From: Candidatus Lachnocurva vaginae
GTDB taxonomy: Bacteria > Bacillota > Clostridia > Lachnospirales > Lachnospiraceae
Assembly (NCBI GenBank): GCA_011082265.1
Contig: CP049781.1
Location: forward strand, 1,585,643 to 1,649,642
Reading direction: 5' to 3'
DNA: 64,000 nt
Positions 44,127-52,693 of the stretch are shown in pieces; positions within the stretch are counted from its first letter, which is position 1, and the number at the start of each line of letters is the position of its first letter. The notes under the pieces were generated by a model, which saw only the letters and a program-made list of their open reading frames with translations, was not told the origin of the DNA and made no database searches. The position numbers and the translations under genes were made by a program.

Positions 44127-44795
44127 TTGAGTGAATTTAACGCATTTGAAATTTTGGGGCCTATAATGGTAGGTCCCTCCTCTTCGCATACCGCTGGAGC
44201 ATGTAAAATTGCAAATATTGCAGCAAAAATTTGCCCCGGTCCCTACGAAAAAGTGACTTTTTATCTGCATGGTTCTTTTGCTCTTACCTATAAAGGACAT
44301 GGCACGGATAAAGCACTCCTCGGAGGAGTTTTAGGATTTTCAACCTATGACAAAAGATTAAGAGATTCTTTTTCTATTGCAAAAAGCGAAGGCCTTAATT
44401 ATGAATTTGTTCCGACGGATTTGGGTGAAAAATATCATCCCAACACCGTTAAAATCGTTTTTTCTTATAAAGATAAGGAAGACGAATATGTAATCGGGAC
44501 TTCTATCGGTGGAGGAAACATGGTGTTGGTAAACATTTGCGGTATAGCTGTTAATTTTAAGGGAACTTTTCCTACACTTCTTTTCCAATATCCTGAACAA
44601 AAAGGAATAATTGCTTTTGTTTCCAGTACACTTTCATTTAATAACTATAATATTGAATCCATGTCTACAACAAAAAATGAACTTACAGATGTCGTTACTC
44701 TTACGGTTGAAGTAAGCAATAATATTAAAAAAAATATTGTTACTGAGCTTTTAAATGATGACCGATTCATTACAGCTAAATATGTGGAGGTGTAG
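44127..44795 (+). CDS. sdaAB: L-serine dehydratase, beta subunit
   Basis: The TTG at 44127 has AAAGGCGGTG seven bases upstream; the GTG at 44118 is too close to that site. The 222-residue product starts (M)SEFNAFEILGPIMVGPSSSH. GPSSSHTAGACKIANIA and HGSFALTYKGHGTDKALLGG are the beta-domain signatures, and a C-terminal ACT domain (about 150-222) is present. With SdaAA it forms the oxygen-sensitive [4Fe-4S] serine deaminase that yields pyruvate and ammonia. It is first in the serine operon. Confidence 0.95.
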   Translation: MSEFNAFEILGPIMVGPSSSHTAGACKIANIAAKICPGPYEKVTFYLHGSFALTYKGHGTDKALLGGVLGFSTYDKRLRDSFSIAKSEGLNYEFVPTDLGEKYHPNTVKIVFSYKDKEDEYVIGTSIGGGNMVLVNICGIAVNFKGTFPTLLFQYPEQKGIIAFVSSTLSFNNYNIESMSTTKNELTDVVTLTVEVSNNIKKNIVTELLNDDRFITAKYVEV

Positions 44796-44800
44796 TACTT

Positions 44801-45691
44801 ATGTTAAATACTGAAAAAGAAATTATTGATGTCTGTAAAGAAAAAAATTACCATTTTTATGATCTGGTTACAGAAACCGAATGTGAAAATCTAAAGTTAT
44901 CAGAGGAAGAATTTAGACAAAGATTAAAAGAAATCCTTGATGTTATGAAATCTTCTTCCAGAAACACCCTAAAAAAACCTATAAAAACAAAATATGGAAT
45001 GATTGACGGTTTTGCTGAAAAATTTTACAAATACCAGGAAAATCATGAGCCTATAGTTGGAAAATTTTTAACACGTGTTATGGCAGCAGCTTTTTCGACG
45101 TCGGAAACTAATGCTGGAATGGGAATTATTGCAGCTGCTCCTACCGCAGGCTCAGCTGGAATTATGCCTGCTGCTATTTTTGCAATGCAGGATAAGTATA
45201 ATTTGGATGATGAAACTTTAATAAATGGACTTGCAACTTCAATAGGTGTAGGACAAATAATCGGAAAATATGCTACATTTGCTGGTGCTGAGGGCGGATG
45301 TCAAGCAGAATGTGGCTCCGCTTCAGCTATGGCTGCGGGTGCGGTTGTTGAAATGCTTGGAGGAACTGTTGAAGAAGCTCTTAATGCAGCAAGTATAACA
45401 CTGATAAATGTAATGGGACTTGCATGTGATCCTGTAGCAGGATTAGTAGAATATCCATGCAATTTTAGAAATGCTTCAGGCGTAATGAATACATTAATAT
45501 CCGCCGATATGGCAATGGCAGGGATTAAATCCATAGTTCCTTTTGAAGAAGTAGCAACTGCGATGGGTGAAGTCGGACATAGTATGTGTGCAGCGATAAG
45601 AGAAACAGGACTTGGAGGAATTGCCGGAACGAAAACAGGTCAACGAATAAGAGCAGATTTTTTGCATCTTAAGGAGGGGAAAATTGAGTAA
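44801..45691 (+). CDS. sdaAA: L-serine dehydratase, alpha subunit
   Basis: 296 residues. Cluster-binding and active-site segments: PTAGSAGIMPAAIFAMQDKY, GAEGGCQAECGSASAMAAGA and GLACDPVAGLVEYPCNFRNA, with conserved Cys residues for the [4Fe-4S] cluster. GGAGGTG precedes the ATG. It overlaps the following symporter gene by 8 bases, which ties serine breakdown to transport. Confidence 0.96.
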   Translation: MLNTEKEIIDVCKEKNYHFYDLVTETECENLKLSEEEFRQRLKEILDVMKSSSRNTLKKPIKTKYGMIDGFAEKFYKYQENHEPIVGKFLTRVMAAAFSTSETNAGMGIIAAAPTAGSAGIMPAAIFAMQDKYNLDDETLINGLATSIGVGQIIGKYATFAGAEGGCQAECGSASAMAAGAVVEMLGGTVEEALNAASITLINVMGLACDPVAGLVEYPCNFRNASGVMNTLISADMAMAGIKSIVPFEEVATAMGEVGHSMCAAIRETGLGGIAGTKTGQRIRADFLHLKEGKIE

Positions 45692-46916
45692 TACTAATGT
45701 TAAACCAAAAACTTCTTTCGGATTAATTCCGAAACTTATCATTGCAATTATTTTAGGTATTTTGGTAGGTTTATATCTACCTGATATGGTTACAAGAATT
45801 GCAATTACTTTTACAAAAATATTCGGAGCTTTTTTAAACTTTATCATTCCTTTTATGATTCTCGCTTTTGTCGGTAAAGGAATTGCCGATTTATCCGAGG
45901 GTGCGGGAAAGTTACTCGGAGTAACTATTATTCTCACATATGTATCTACACTTATTGCCGGAACAGCTTCTTACTTTATGGCATTAACAATTTTTCCGAG
46001 CTTCATACATAAAGACCTTGCCGCTAAAATTCAATCGACAACTTCACATCAGTTAAAACCTTTCTTTGAAGTTCCTATAAAACCTGTTATCGATATAACT
46101 GCAGCTCTTGTTCTTGCGTTTATGCTCGGCCTTTGTGTTTCCATTTTGAGAAGTAAAAACAAAGGACATACTTTTTATAATATTATGAGTGAATTTAACG
46201 ATATCATAAGCATGGTACTCGCAAAATTTGTAATTCCTATACTTCCATTCTACATTTTCGGTAATTTTACAAGTCTTTCAAAATCTGGTTCTGTATTTGC
46301 TATATTAGGAATATTTGGAAAAATTTTCATTTGTATAATTTCCTTACATTTAATTTACTTATTTATATTATTTATAGTTTGCTGTTCTTATGCAGGTAAA
46401 AATCCTTTTAAATGCATGAAGCTTTCAATACCTGCATATCTTACTGCAGTCGGAACTCAGTCTTCTGCAGCCACTATTCCTGTTAATGTGGAATGTGATA
46501 AGAGTATGGGTGTTACAAGACAAATTAGGGATTTCGTTATACCTCTCGGAGCGAATGTTCATATGCCGGGATCAATGATTACAATTACCTCTTGTACATT
46601 TACACTTCTTACAATGTTCGGAATGCCCCACACTTATCCTCTTATGTTTAAATTTATGGCAATCCTCGGAATAGCTATGATGGCATCTCCGGGTGCACCG
46701 GGCGGATCTGTTATGAGTGCTCTTCCTTTCTTACCTGTAGTAGGTGTAAGTCCTTCTTCAACAATGGCTACAATTTTGATTACTCTCTACTTAACTCAGG
46801 ATTCATTCGGAACTGCAGCAAATGTCAGCGGGGATAACGCAATCGCAATAGCTGTTGAAAAGATTTACTATAAGTACATTGTAAAAAGAAAAATTCCTAA
46901 AGAAGACATAGATTGA
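45684..46916 (+). CDS. Dicarboxylate/amino acid:cation symporter, likely serine uptake (copy 1)
   Basis: The TTG at 45684 has AAGGAGGGG upstream inside sdaAA. 410 residues, DAACS (GltP/SstT-type) fold with eight membrane helices and two re-entrant loops. Substrate-site segments are visible: TAVGTQSSAATIPVNVECDK (HP1 serine-rich), PLGANVHMPGSMITI (TM7, replacing the usual NMDGT) and MASPGAPGGSVMSALPFLP (HP2). The overlap with sdaAA suggests serine or a related amino acid as substrate, with Na+ as likely coupling ion; both are inferences. Confidence 0.85.
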   Translation: MSNTNVKPKTSFGLIPKLIIAIILGILVGLYLPDMVTRIAITFTKIFGAFLNFIIPFMILAFVGKGIADLSEGAGKLLGVTIILTYVSTLIAGTASYFMALTIFPSFIHKDLAAKIQSTTSHQLKPFFEVPIKPVIDITAALVLAFMLGLCVSILRSKNKGHTFYNIMSEFNDIISMVLAKFVIPILPFYIFGNFTSLSKSGSVFAILGIFGKIFICIISLHLIYLFILFIVCCSYAGKNPFKCMKLSIPAYLTAVGTQSSAATIPVNVECDKSMGVTRQIRDFVIPLGANVHMPGSMITITSCTFTLLTMFGMPHTYPLMFKFMAILGIAMMASPGAPGGSVMSALPFLPVVGVSPSSTMATILITLYLTQDSFGTAANVSGDNAIAIAVEKIYYKYIVKRKIPKEDID

Positions 46917-47257
46917 TTTTGTAATTTATTTTTACTTAAATATAAAGAGTTTTTTATTTTTATTTTATATTTTCTCTTTTTTTCTCTTTATATATTGATT
47001 TTCTTTTTATTTAGTAATAAAATTGTTACTCATACACTCTAATTTAATTATTTACTCAAAAAACTTTTAATGCTTACGCTATTTTAAAGCATCTTTTATT
47101 TCAAAGCTATACAGAATTCAATACGTAATATGAATTACTTAAGCATTTCAATACGTAATATGAATTACTTAAGCATTTCAACTCAATTATTTCTAAATCA
47201 ATAAAGATACTTAAAATAGTAAAAAGCAAATTGTTCAAATTCAAAGGAGGAAACCAA
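46917..47257. other. 341-base gap between symporter copies
   Basis: Very AT-rich. It holds a weak hairpin (ATGCTT at 47070-47075 with AAGCAT at 47087-47092, then CTTTTATTTC) that may terminate copy 1, a 2 x 30-base tandem repeat, and the ribosome site of copy 2 (AAAGGAGG). No further gene is seen. Confidence 0.5.
47117..47176 (+). repeat. Two exact 30-base tandem repeats
   Basis: TTCAATACGTAATATGAATT plus ten further bases (ACTTAAGCAT) is repeated exactly at 47117-47146 and 47147-47176, and a third copy begins (TTCA). The core AATACGTAAT recurs once more at about 48726. They lie 80-140 bases before the second symporter and could be regulator sites. Confidence 0.9.
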
Positions 47258-48493
47258 ATGAATAATGTGATGAAAAAGAAAAACTTCGGGCTTATTCCCA
47301 AATTAATTATAGCCATTATCTTAGGTACATTAGTTGGCTTGTACTTACCTGATATGGTTACCAGAATCGCTACCACATTCACCAAAATGTTCGGTGCATT
47401 TTTAAGTTTCATAATTCCCCTGATGATAATTGCTTTCGTAGGTAAAGGAATTGCTGATTTATCTGAAGGTGCAGGAAAGCTACTCGGTGTTACCGTATTC
47501 CTTTCATATGTCTCCACACTTGTAGCAGGAACCTTATCCTATATTATGGCAAGAACAATATTTCCAAGTTTTATACATAAAAACGTTGTTAAAAATATTA
47601 CTAAAGCATCATCTCATGAACTTAAACCATTATTTGAAATTCCATTAAAACCATTTATTGATGTAACGGCGGCTCTTGTACTTGCTTTCATGCTCGGTCT
47701 TTGCGTATCTGTATTAAAAAGCAAATATAAAAAAGAAACTTTTTATAATATAATGGATGAGTTTAACGACATCATACATATGGTTTTGGAAAAATGTATT
47801 ATTCCCGTACTTCCATTTTATATTTTTGGTAACTTTACCAGCCTTGCAAAATCTGGTTCAGTATTTGCCATTTTCGGAATTTTCGGAAAGATATTCGTAT
47901 GTATAATTTCTCTTCACCTTTTGTACCTACTTGCACTTTTTATAGTATCTTGCACTTATGCTGGAAAGAATCCGTTCAAGTCTTTAAGAAAGACTTTATC
48001 TGCATACCTTACAGCAGTAGGAACTCAGTCATCTGCTGCAACTATTCCAGTAAATGTTCAATGTAATAAATCTATAGGTGTAACAAAATCAATAAGAGAC
48101 TTCGTTATTCCTTTATGTGCTACTGTACATCTTCCTGGTTCTATGATTACTATAACAGCTTGTGTATTTACACTTCTTACAATGTTTAATATGAACCACT
48201 CTTTCTCACTTATGCTTAACTTTATTGCAATTTTAGGTGTGGCTATGGTTGCAGCACCAGGAGCTCCAGGTGGAGCAGTTATGAGTGCTCTTCCTTTCTT
48301 ACCAGTAGTCGGAGTAGATCCATCATCTACAATGGCAACAATACTTATAAGTCTTTATATAACACAGGATTCATTCGGAACTGCAGCTAATGTAACAGGT
48401 GATAATGCAATCTCAGTTGCTGTAGAAAAGATTTATTATAAATATATTGTAAAAAAGGAAATTCCCATAGAAGAAGCTTTTGAAGCAGAATAA
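47258..48493 (+). CDS. Dicarboxylate/amino acid:cation symporter (copy 2)
   Basis: 411 residues from the ATG at 47258 (AAAGGAGG upstream). It is very similar to copy 1 along its whole length: PKLIIAIILGTLVGLYLPDM, FVGKGIADLSEGAGKLLGVT and QDSFGTAANVTGDNAI are shared or nearly so. Differences at the substrate region (PLCATVHLPGSMITITAC versus PLGANVHMPGSMITITSC) may change specificity or affinity. A tandem duplication is the simplest origin. It has its own leader with direct repeats and a strong terminator, so it may be controlled separately. Confidence 0.85.
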   Translation: MNNVMKKKNFGLIPKLIIAIILGTLVGLYLPDMVTRIATTFTKMFGAFLSFIIPLMIIAFVGKGIADLSEGAGKLLGVTVFLSYVSTLVAGTLSYIMARTIFPSFIHKNVVKNITKASSHELKPLFEIPLKPFIDVTAALVLAFMLGLCVSVLKSKYKKETFYNIMDEFNDIIHMVLEKCIIPVLPFYIFGNFTSLAKSGSVFAIFGIFGKIFVCIISLHLLYLLALFIVSCTYAGKNPFKSLRKTLSAYLTAVGTQSSAATIPVNVQCNKSIGVTKSIRDFVIPLCATVHLPGSMITITACVFTLLTMFNMNHSFSLMLNFIAILGVAMVAAPGAPGGAVMSALPFLPVVGVDPSSTMATILISLYITQDSFGTAANVTGDNAISVAVEKIYYKYIVKKEIPIEEAFEAE

Positions 48494-48510
48494 AATTTGA
48501 TTATATAAAA

Positions 48511-48550
48511 AAAACTCGATCGATTACCAAATGGTTCGGTCGAGTTTTTT
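48511..48550 (+). terminator. Terminator after symporter copy 2
   Basis: AAAACTCGATCG pairs with CGGTCGAGTTTT (one mismatch) around a 14-base loop, ending in a six-T run. Confidence 0.9.
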
Positions 48551-48744
48551 AATTGTATAAGCAATTTCTCTTTGTCTTTATTTCGGCATTTGTTTATATA
48601 TTGTTGAGATTATTTGTCTATATTTTGTTATAAAGACATGTTTTTATGTCTTTATCTTTCTTCTTATATCCCTTTATAAATTTACTTGTATCTATATTAT
48701 TCAAACCTATTTCTTTTTAATATAAAAATACGTAATGCGTAACC

Positions 48745-48763
48745 TTTACTAGTACTTAGTAAA
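48745..48763. promoter_or_regulatory. Operator-like dyad
   Basis: TTTACTA-GTACT-TAGTAAA is a perfect 7-bp inverted repeat with a 5-base centre, the form of a repressor operator. It lies about 85 bases beyond the end of the small peptide gene and 490 bases from the damaged repressor. No binding protein is known. Confidence 0.35.
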
Positions 48764-48847
48764 TGTAAAAAAGTTAAATAAAAAACGATAGCTAAATGAA
48801 CTGACCACAAAAAGCTCCCGTTTTTTTAATATAATAATATAAAATTA

Positions 48848-48964
48848 TTAATTATTTAATCTACAAAGTGATATAAGCAGATAAATTAAACTTATTAATA
48901 ATATTCCTATAATTTTAAAAATACCTTTTATAATTTCGCCTATAATTATCAATGCTTTATCCAT
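48848..48964 (-). CDS. 38-residue hydrophobic peptide
   Basis: MDKALIIIGEIIKGIFKIIG begins a single, almost wholly hydrophobic stretch that ends LCRLNN. A strong ribosome site (AAGGAG) lies 11 bases before the ATG, which argues for real translation. The N-terminal half is amphipathic (IIGEIIKGIFKIIG) and resembles membrane-active peptides. Type I toxin, small membrane regulator or bacteriocin-like peptide are all possible. No antisense RNA or immunity gene was identified. Confidence 0.45.
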   Translation of the reverse strand: MDKALIIIGEIIKGIFKIIGILLISLIYLLISLCRLNN

Positions 48965-49049
48965 TTGTTTTATTCTCCTTTTTTAATAATTTTAAATATC
49001 TTTAAACATTTTATTCTCAACAATAATGTTATACCACTTTTTTAGAATT

Positions 49050-49160
49050 CTATACACTCTATATAACCTATACACTCTATATAACCTATACACTCTTATA
49101 ATTTATATGCTCTATATAACCTATACACTCTTATAATTTATATACTCTATATAATTTATA
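49050..49160. repeat. Degenerate 17-18-base tandem repeats
   Basis: Around six to seven units of the type TACACTCTATATAACCTA and TACACTCTTATAATTTATA alternate, ending in decayed copies (TATACTCTATATAATTTATA). The array is nearly pure A/T/C and looks like slippage or a decayed intergenic repeat. Confidence 0.8.
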
Positions 49161-49250
49161 TACTTTACATAATCTAAAAGATTTTTATATAAAATTCTTC
49201 GTCGTTAGTTTTCGTTTCCTTAAACTCTACTATAAAAAGAAAATATATTA

Positions 49251-49476
49251 TGATAAATGGTAAAAAGATACAGCAATTAAGAAAAAGTAGAAATTTAACT
49301 TTAGAGATGAACTCGCAAAAGAAGCTACTTGCAAGCAAGTTATGAAATCTTCCGACGGAATTACTCTTATATCGTTTAATCCCTCGTACAAGCCTATGAT
49401 TTACTCTAACGAGGATGTAAAAAAACTTCCTGTTGCTATTATAGGAAGGGTTATTGAACTTAGGGGGAAGTTTTAA
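49251..49476 (+). pseudogene. Frameshifted, deleted XRE/S24-type repressor
   Basis: The start reads MINGKKIQQLRKSRNLTLE, an HTH N-terminus. A two-base surplus near 49308 then shifts the frame. In the next frame follow ELAKEATCKQV (rest of the HTH), directly joined to MKSSDGITLISFNPSYKPMI and ending KLPVAIIGRVIELRGKF, the C-terminus of S24-peptidase phage repressors. The middle is missing, so there was both a frameshift and an internal deletion. It is a remnant of the CI/LexA-like control gene of the element whose integrase follows. Confidence 0.75.
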
Positions 49477-49527
49477 CAACTAATTTATATCTATTTATTA
49501 TAATTTGTCCCCATAAGTTGAAAGAAT

Positions 49528-50625
49528 ATGACAAATAAACAGCGATACAAGTATATAAAAACCTTTCGCATGGACGGAAAGAAATATTTTGTATATGCAA
49601 ATACTTTAGAGGAACTATACGAAAAATTAGTTAATAAGAAAAGAGATATTCAAGAAGGTAAAGTTATACTCTCTCCTAATACAACAGTCTCAAATTGGGC
49701 TTTAACATGTATAGATACTTATAAGCAAGGTATATCCGATAAATCAAGACTTGATATTATATATAGAACTAAAAAGCATATTTTGTCTGAAATTGGAAGT
49801 AGATCATTAAGATCTATTACTCCACTTGATTGTCAAAAAATTATAAATAACTTATCTGGATACTCATATTCTCAAGTAAAAAAGGTTGCACAAAATTTAA
49901 AATTTATATTTAAAATGGCTGTAAAAAACAAGCTTCTATTAGATAATCCTGCTGAGTTTTTAGAAATGCCGAAACTAAAAAAGGGAAAAAGGAGATCTCT
50001 TACTGACGAAGAAAGAGAACATTTTTATAAAGTATGCAATCAAGATAAACGTTTCATGTTGTTTGAAATAATGCTTAATTGTGGATGTAAACCGTCTGAA
50101 GCAATTAATCTTAAGTATGATGATATAAGCTTGATTGACGATGTATATATGCTACATATAAGAGGAACAAAAACCGAAAACGCTGACAGAATAGTGCCTA
50201 TTCCTGACTACTTAGTAAATAAGCTTATAAATAACAAGAGATGTGACTATTTATGCCCCAATTCAGCTTTAAAGAAAATGGACAGGTCAAGTTATATAAG
50301 AGTTACAAGTTCTCTAAAAAGAGCATTAAACATATCTATGGGTTGTGAAGTATATAGAAACGAGCTTATACCTCCGCTTCCTCTAGCTCCTGATTTTGTT
50401 CCGTACATGTTCAGACACACCTATTGTACCGATTTACAAAAGAAAGGAATTGATATAAGAACTGCTCAAAAATTAATGGGACATTCCAGCATCTCAATTA
50501 CTGCGGAAATTTATACTCATGTAGACACAAAAGAAATTGTAAAAGCAGGTAAAATTTTAAAAGGTTGTACTACCAGTTATACAACCACCGAAAACATAAA
50601 AAAGCCTAAAAATACACCAATTTAA
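49528..50625 (+). CDS. int: Tyrosine-type integrase of a phage or integrative element
   Basis: 365 residues: an N-terminal AP2-like/arm-binding part, a SAM-like core-binding domain (about 51-145) and a catalytic domain. R296 (FRHTYCTDLQ), H319 (LMGHSSIS), K215 (RGTKTENADR) and Y329 (AEIYTHVD) are present. The first catalytic Arg is replaced: CGCKPSEA has Lys at 188 where the family has Arg. The upstream ribosome site is weak. It ends 83 bases before the 3' end of tRNA-Lys, the classical attachment location. Activity is doubtful. Confidence 0.85.
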   Translation: MTNKQRYKYIKTFRMDGKKYFVYANTLEELYEKLVNKKRDIQEGKVILSPNTTVSNWALTCIDTYKQGISDKSRLDIIYRTKKHILSEIGSRSLRSITPLDCQKIINNLSGYSYSQVKKVAQNLKFIFKMAVKNKLLLDNPAEFLEMPKLKKGKRRSLTDEEREHFYKVCNQDKRFMLFEIMLNCGCKPSEAINLKYDDISLIDDVYMLHIRGTKTENADRIVPIPDYLVNKLINNKRCDYLCPNSALKKMDRSSYIRVTSSLKRALNISMGCEVYRNELIPPLPLAPDFVPYMFRHTYCTDLQKKGIDIRTAQKLMGHSSISITAEIYTHVDTKEIVKAGKILKGCTTSYTTTENIKKPKNTPI

Positions 50626-50707
50626 TCGAACATACATTCTTAAATCAAGGCAATAAAAAAGCCCTAACACCGCATAATTACTGCAATATCAAGACCTTTC
50701 ATATAAG

Positions 50708-50780
50708 TGCGCGATCAGGGGTTCGAACCCTGGACACCCTGATTAAGAGTCAGGTGCTCTACCAGCTGAGCTAATCGCAC
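50708..50780 (-). tRNA. tRNA-Lys (anticodon CTT), likely attachment target
   Basis: GTGCGAT pairs with ATCGCGC (one G-T pair) and the discriminator is A. The anticodon stem CTGA/TCAG with loop CTCTTAA gives anticodon CTT, reading AAG. The T arm is CAGGG-TTCGAAC-CCCTG. CCA is not encoded. The integrase ends just beyond its 3' end, suggesting the element used this tRNA as attB. No second copy of the 3' end is seen in the window. Confidence 0.93.
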
Positions 50781-50783
50781 ATT

Positions 50784-50807
50784 CGTGCTTCCTTTATTTA
50801 AAGCACG
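50784..50807. other. Short inverted repeat beside tRNA-Lys
   Basis: CGTGCTT and AAGCACG form a 7-bp stem with a 10-base loop between the tRNA and the 613-residue gene. Without a T tract it is a poor terminator; a processing site is possible. Confidence 0.4.
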
Positions 50808-50851
50808 ATATATATTATATAAGGCATATATATATAAAGTCAAGAACTTTT

Positions 50852-52693
50852 TTATAAATTTGCAAAGAGTTTTTCTATTTCATCTGGAGATAAAACCTTA
50901 TTCGGATCTGAACTGTCTATATTGCCTAACGTACTGCTTAAGTCATCTTCTTTATTATCTTGTGAATCTTGATCTTCGTTTTGTTTTTCTTCACTTACAG
51001 ATACATTTTTTTCTATCTTATTTTCAGTGCCTTCGGTCGTATTTTTTTCTGACTCAGCATTATTGCTTGTCTCATTCTCATTTTCTACTGTAAGACCGCT
51101 ATAGTCTCTTTTTTCTTCATTTTCTGCCGCAGAGTTACTTATAACTATATCTTTTTCTTTTGTTTCGTCTACTACACTATTTTCTATCGATTTACTAGCT
51201 TCTACATCGTTATTGTTATTTGCTACTGCTATATCACCTGCATTATTTGCTTTTTTATTTTCAATATCATTTGTTCTTTCTTTATCACCTGCATTATTTG
51301 AAGCAGAAAAAAGCTTTTCAATTTCTTCAGGTGTGAGAACATGATTCGGATCATCAGGACTATCAAGATTCGGAATTACAGGTTTTTCTTTTTCTTCTTT
51401 TTCTTCTTTTTCAAAATTGTCTTCACCTATAACCTCTTTATCTTTCTCATCCTGAGAATTTTTTTCATCTATAGCCTCTTTATCTTTCTCATCCTGAGAA
51501 TTTTTTTCATCTATAACCTCTTTATCCTTCTCTTCCTGAGAATTTTTTTCATCTATAAATTCCTTATCTTTCTTTTCATTAGAATTTTCTTCCTTTACGT
51601 CTATAGAAGCTTTATTTCCTTCATTTTTATTTTCAGAATCTATAGCTATATCTTTTTTTACTTCTGGTTCTTCTTCTATGCCCAAATCATCTAAATTTTC
51701 GCTTTGAGGAGATAACTCGTCTCCCTCTTCGCCTTGACTAGTCTCATTAGTTTCTTCTCCTGAACTTAACTCGTCTTCTTTCAAGCTTAATTCATCTGAT
51801 TCTTTATCCTCTGCTCTCTTTAGATTTTCAAAAGCAATATCGTTAATTAAATTTTCTTCTATTTTTACTTCATTAAAATCCTGATAGTCTGAAGAAACTA
51901 ACTCATCTCCATTTTTACTTTCTCCATTATCTGTATCCGATTCAACACTCGAATTGGAATTATCATCCACTTTAATATCAGAATCCTTATCAACATCTGA
52001 AGCTACATTAACGACATTTAAGTTTCTGCTTTCGGTTAATCCCTTTATATTATTTAAAGCAGCATATATATCTTCTAATTTTTCTTCAAGTTTTTTATTT
52101 CTTAATAAAAATTCATCATTAGATTTCTTAAGAAGCTCCGATTGATTTTCATTTATTTCTGAATGTATATTCGTAAGCTTACTTTCCAACGCTCCCATCT
52201 GCTGCACTAATTTATTATTGGAATCAATTAATGCCATTGCATTCTCTTTACTTCGGCTTATTTGAGCTTTTGCCACAGCTTTTTGAATGCTTATAAGGTC
52301 ATCAGCTGGAATCTCAGCTCTCTGTTCAATATTAAATAATTTTTGTGAAAGTTTATCAAAATTCTTTTTTAAAATAAGATAAGATGCTTTTTCAGCTCTG
52401 TATAAATCCTCATATTTTTCTCTTTCTATTTTTCTATTAATAAGAGAAATATTAATAATTGAATTTACAACTACATACACATCTACTGAAAATGGAATCA
52501 AAAGAAAAATCATAAACAATATCTGATTTTTATAATTAATCATCATATACGCTTCCACAGTAAGTAAAATCGCAGCTGCTATGACGCACAAAGCAATAGT
52601 TATTTTATGCTTTATTATTGATTCATCTGTCTCATTCATTATATCAGGATTATTGACTTTGATTTTTGTAAATTTTTTTTCTTTTTTATCCAT
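50852..52693 (-). CDS. Membrane-anchored repeat-rich acidic protein with two FliM-like peptides
   Basis: 613 residues, no family recognised. Two membrane helices (about 30-50 and 58-80) are followed by a coiled coil (about 85-225) and a long acidic, disordered region with 14-residue repeats (IDEKNSQDEKDKEV). The motif VLTPEEIEKLFSA (about 452-464) recurs at the very end as VLSPDEIEKLFANL. Both resemble the FliM N-terminal peptide (LSQDEIDALL) that docks CheY. The topology places these tails in the cytoplasm if both helices form a hairpin. Function unknown; a scaffold or docking protein is a guess. Confidence 0.7.
   Translation of the reverse strand: MDKKEKKFTKIKVNNPDIMNETDESIIKHKITIALCVIAAAILLTVEAYMMINYKNQILFMIFLLIPFSVDVYVVVNSIINISLINRKIEREKYEDLYRAEKASYLILKKNFDKLSQKLFNIEQRAEIPADDLISIQKAVAKAQISRSKENAMALIDSNNKLVQQMGALESKLTNIHSEINENQSELLKKSNDEFLLRNKKLEEKLEDIYAALNNIKGLTESRNLNVVNVASDVDKDSDIKVDDNSNSSVESDTDNGESKNGDELVSSDYQDFNEVKIEENLINDIAFENLKRAEDKESDELSLKEDELSSGEETNETSQGEEGDELSPQSENLDDLGIEEEPEVKKDIAIDSENKNEGNKASIDVKEENSNEKKDKEFIDEKNSQEEKDKEVIDEKNSQDEKDKEAIDEKNSQDEKDKEVIGEDNFEKEEKEEKEKPVIPNLDSPDDPNHVLTPEEIEKLFSASNNAGDKERTNDIENKKANNAGDIAVANNNNDVEASKSIENSVVDETKEKDIVISNSAAENEEKRDYSGLTVENENETSNNAESEKNTTEGTENKIEKNVSVSEEKQNEDQDSQDNKEDDLSSTLGNIDSSDPNKVLSPDEIEKLFANL
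51427..51552 (-). repeat. Three 42-base in-frame coding repeats
   Basis: Copies lie at 51427-51468, 51469-51510 and 51511-51552, with part of a fourth after. Each encodes 14 residues of the acidic region of the 613-residue protein. The near-identity at DNA level suggests recent copy-number change. Confidence 0.9.

Larger units (their letters stand above)
48551..49250. other. 700-base AT-rich accessory gap
   Basis: Apart from the small peptide gene and the features listed separately (a 7-bp dyad at 48745 and the tandem repeats at 49050), I see an 8-bp hairpin AAAGACAT/ATGTCTTT near 48631-48652 without a T tract, and no other coding signal. Confidence 0.5.

Noticed and set aside
45494..45937. 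147-residue minus-strand frame across sdaAA and the first symporter (and a similar one at 47107-47517)
   Set aside because: Both are antisense shadows of the duplicated symporters; their similarity to each other only reflects that duplication.
49174..49479. 101-residue minus-strand frame
   Set aside because: Antisense to the repressor pseudogene, whose plus-strand reading is recognisable.
51341..51694. 117-residue Phe/Ile-rich plus-strand frame
   Set aside because: Antisense of the Glu/Lys repeat region of the 613-residue protein.
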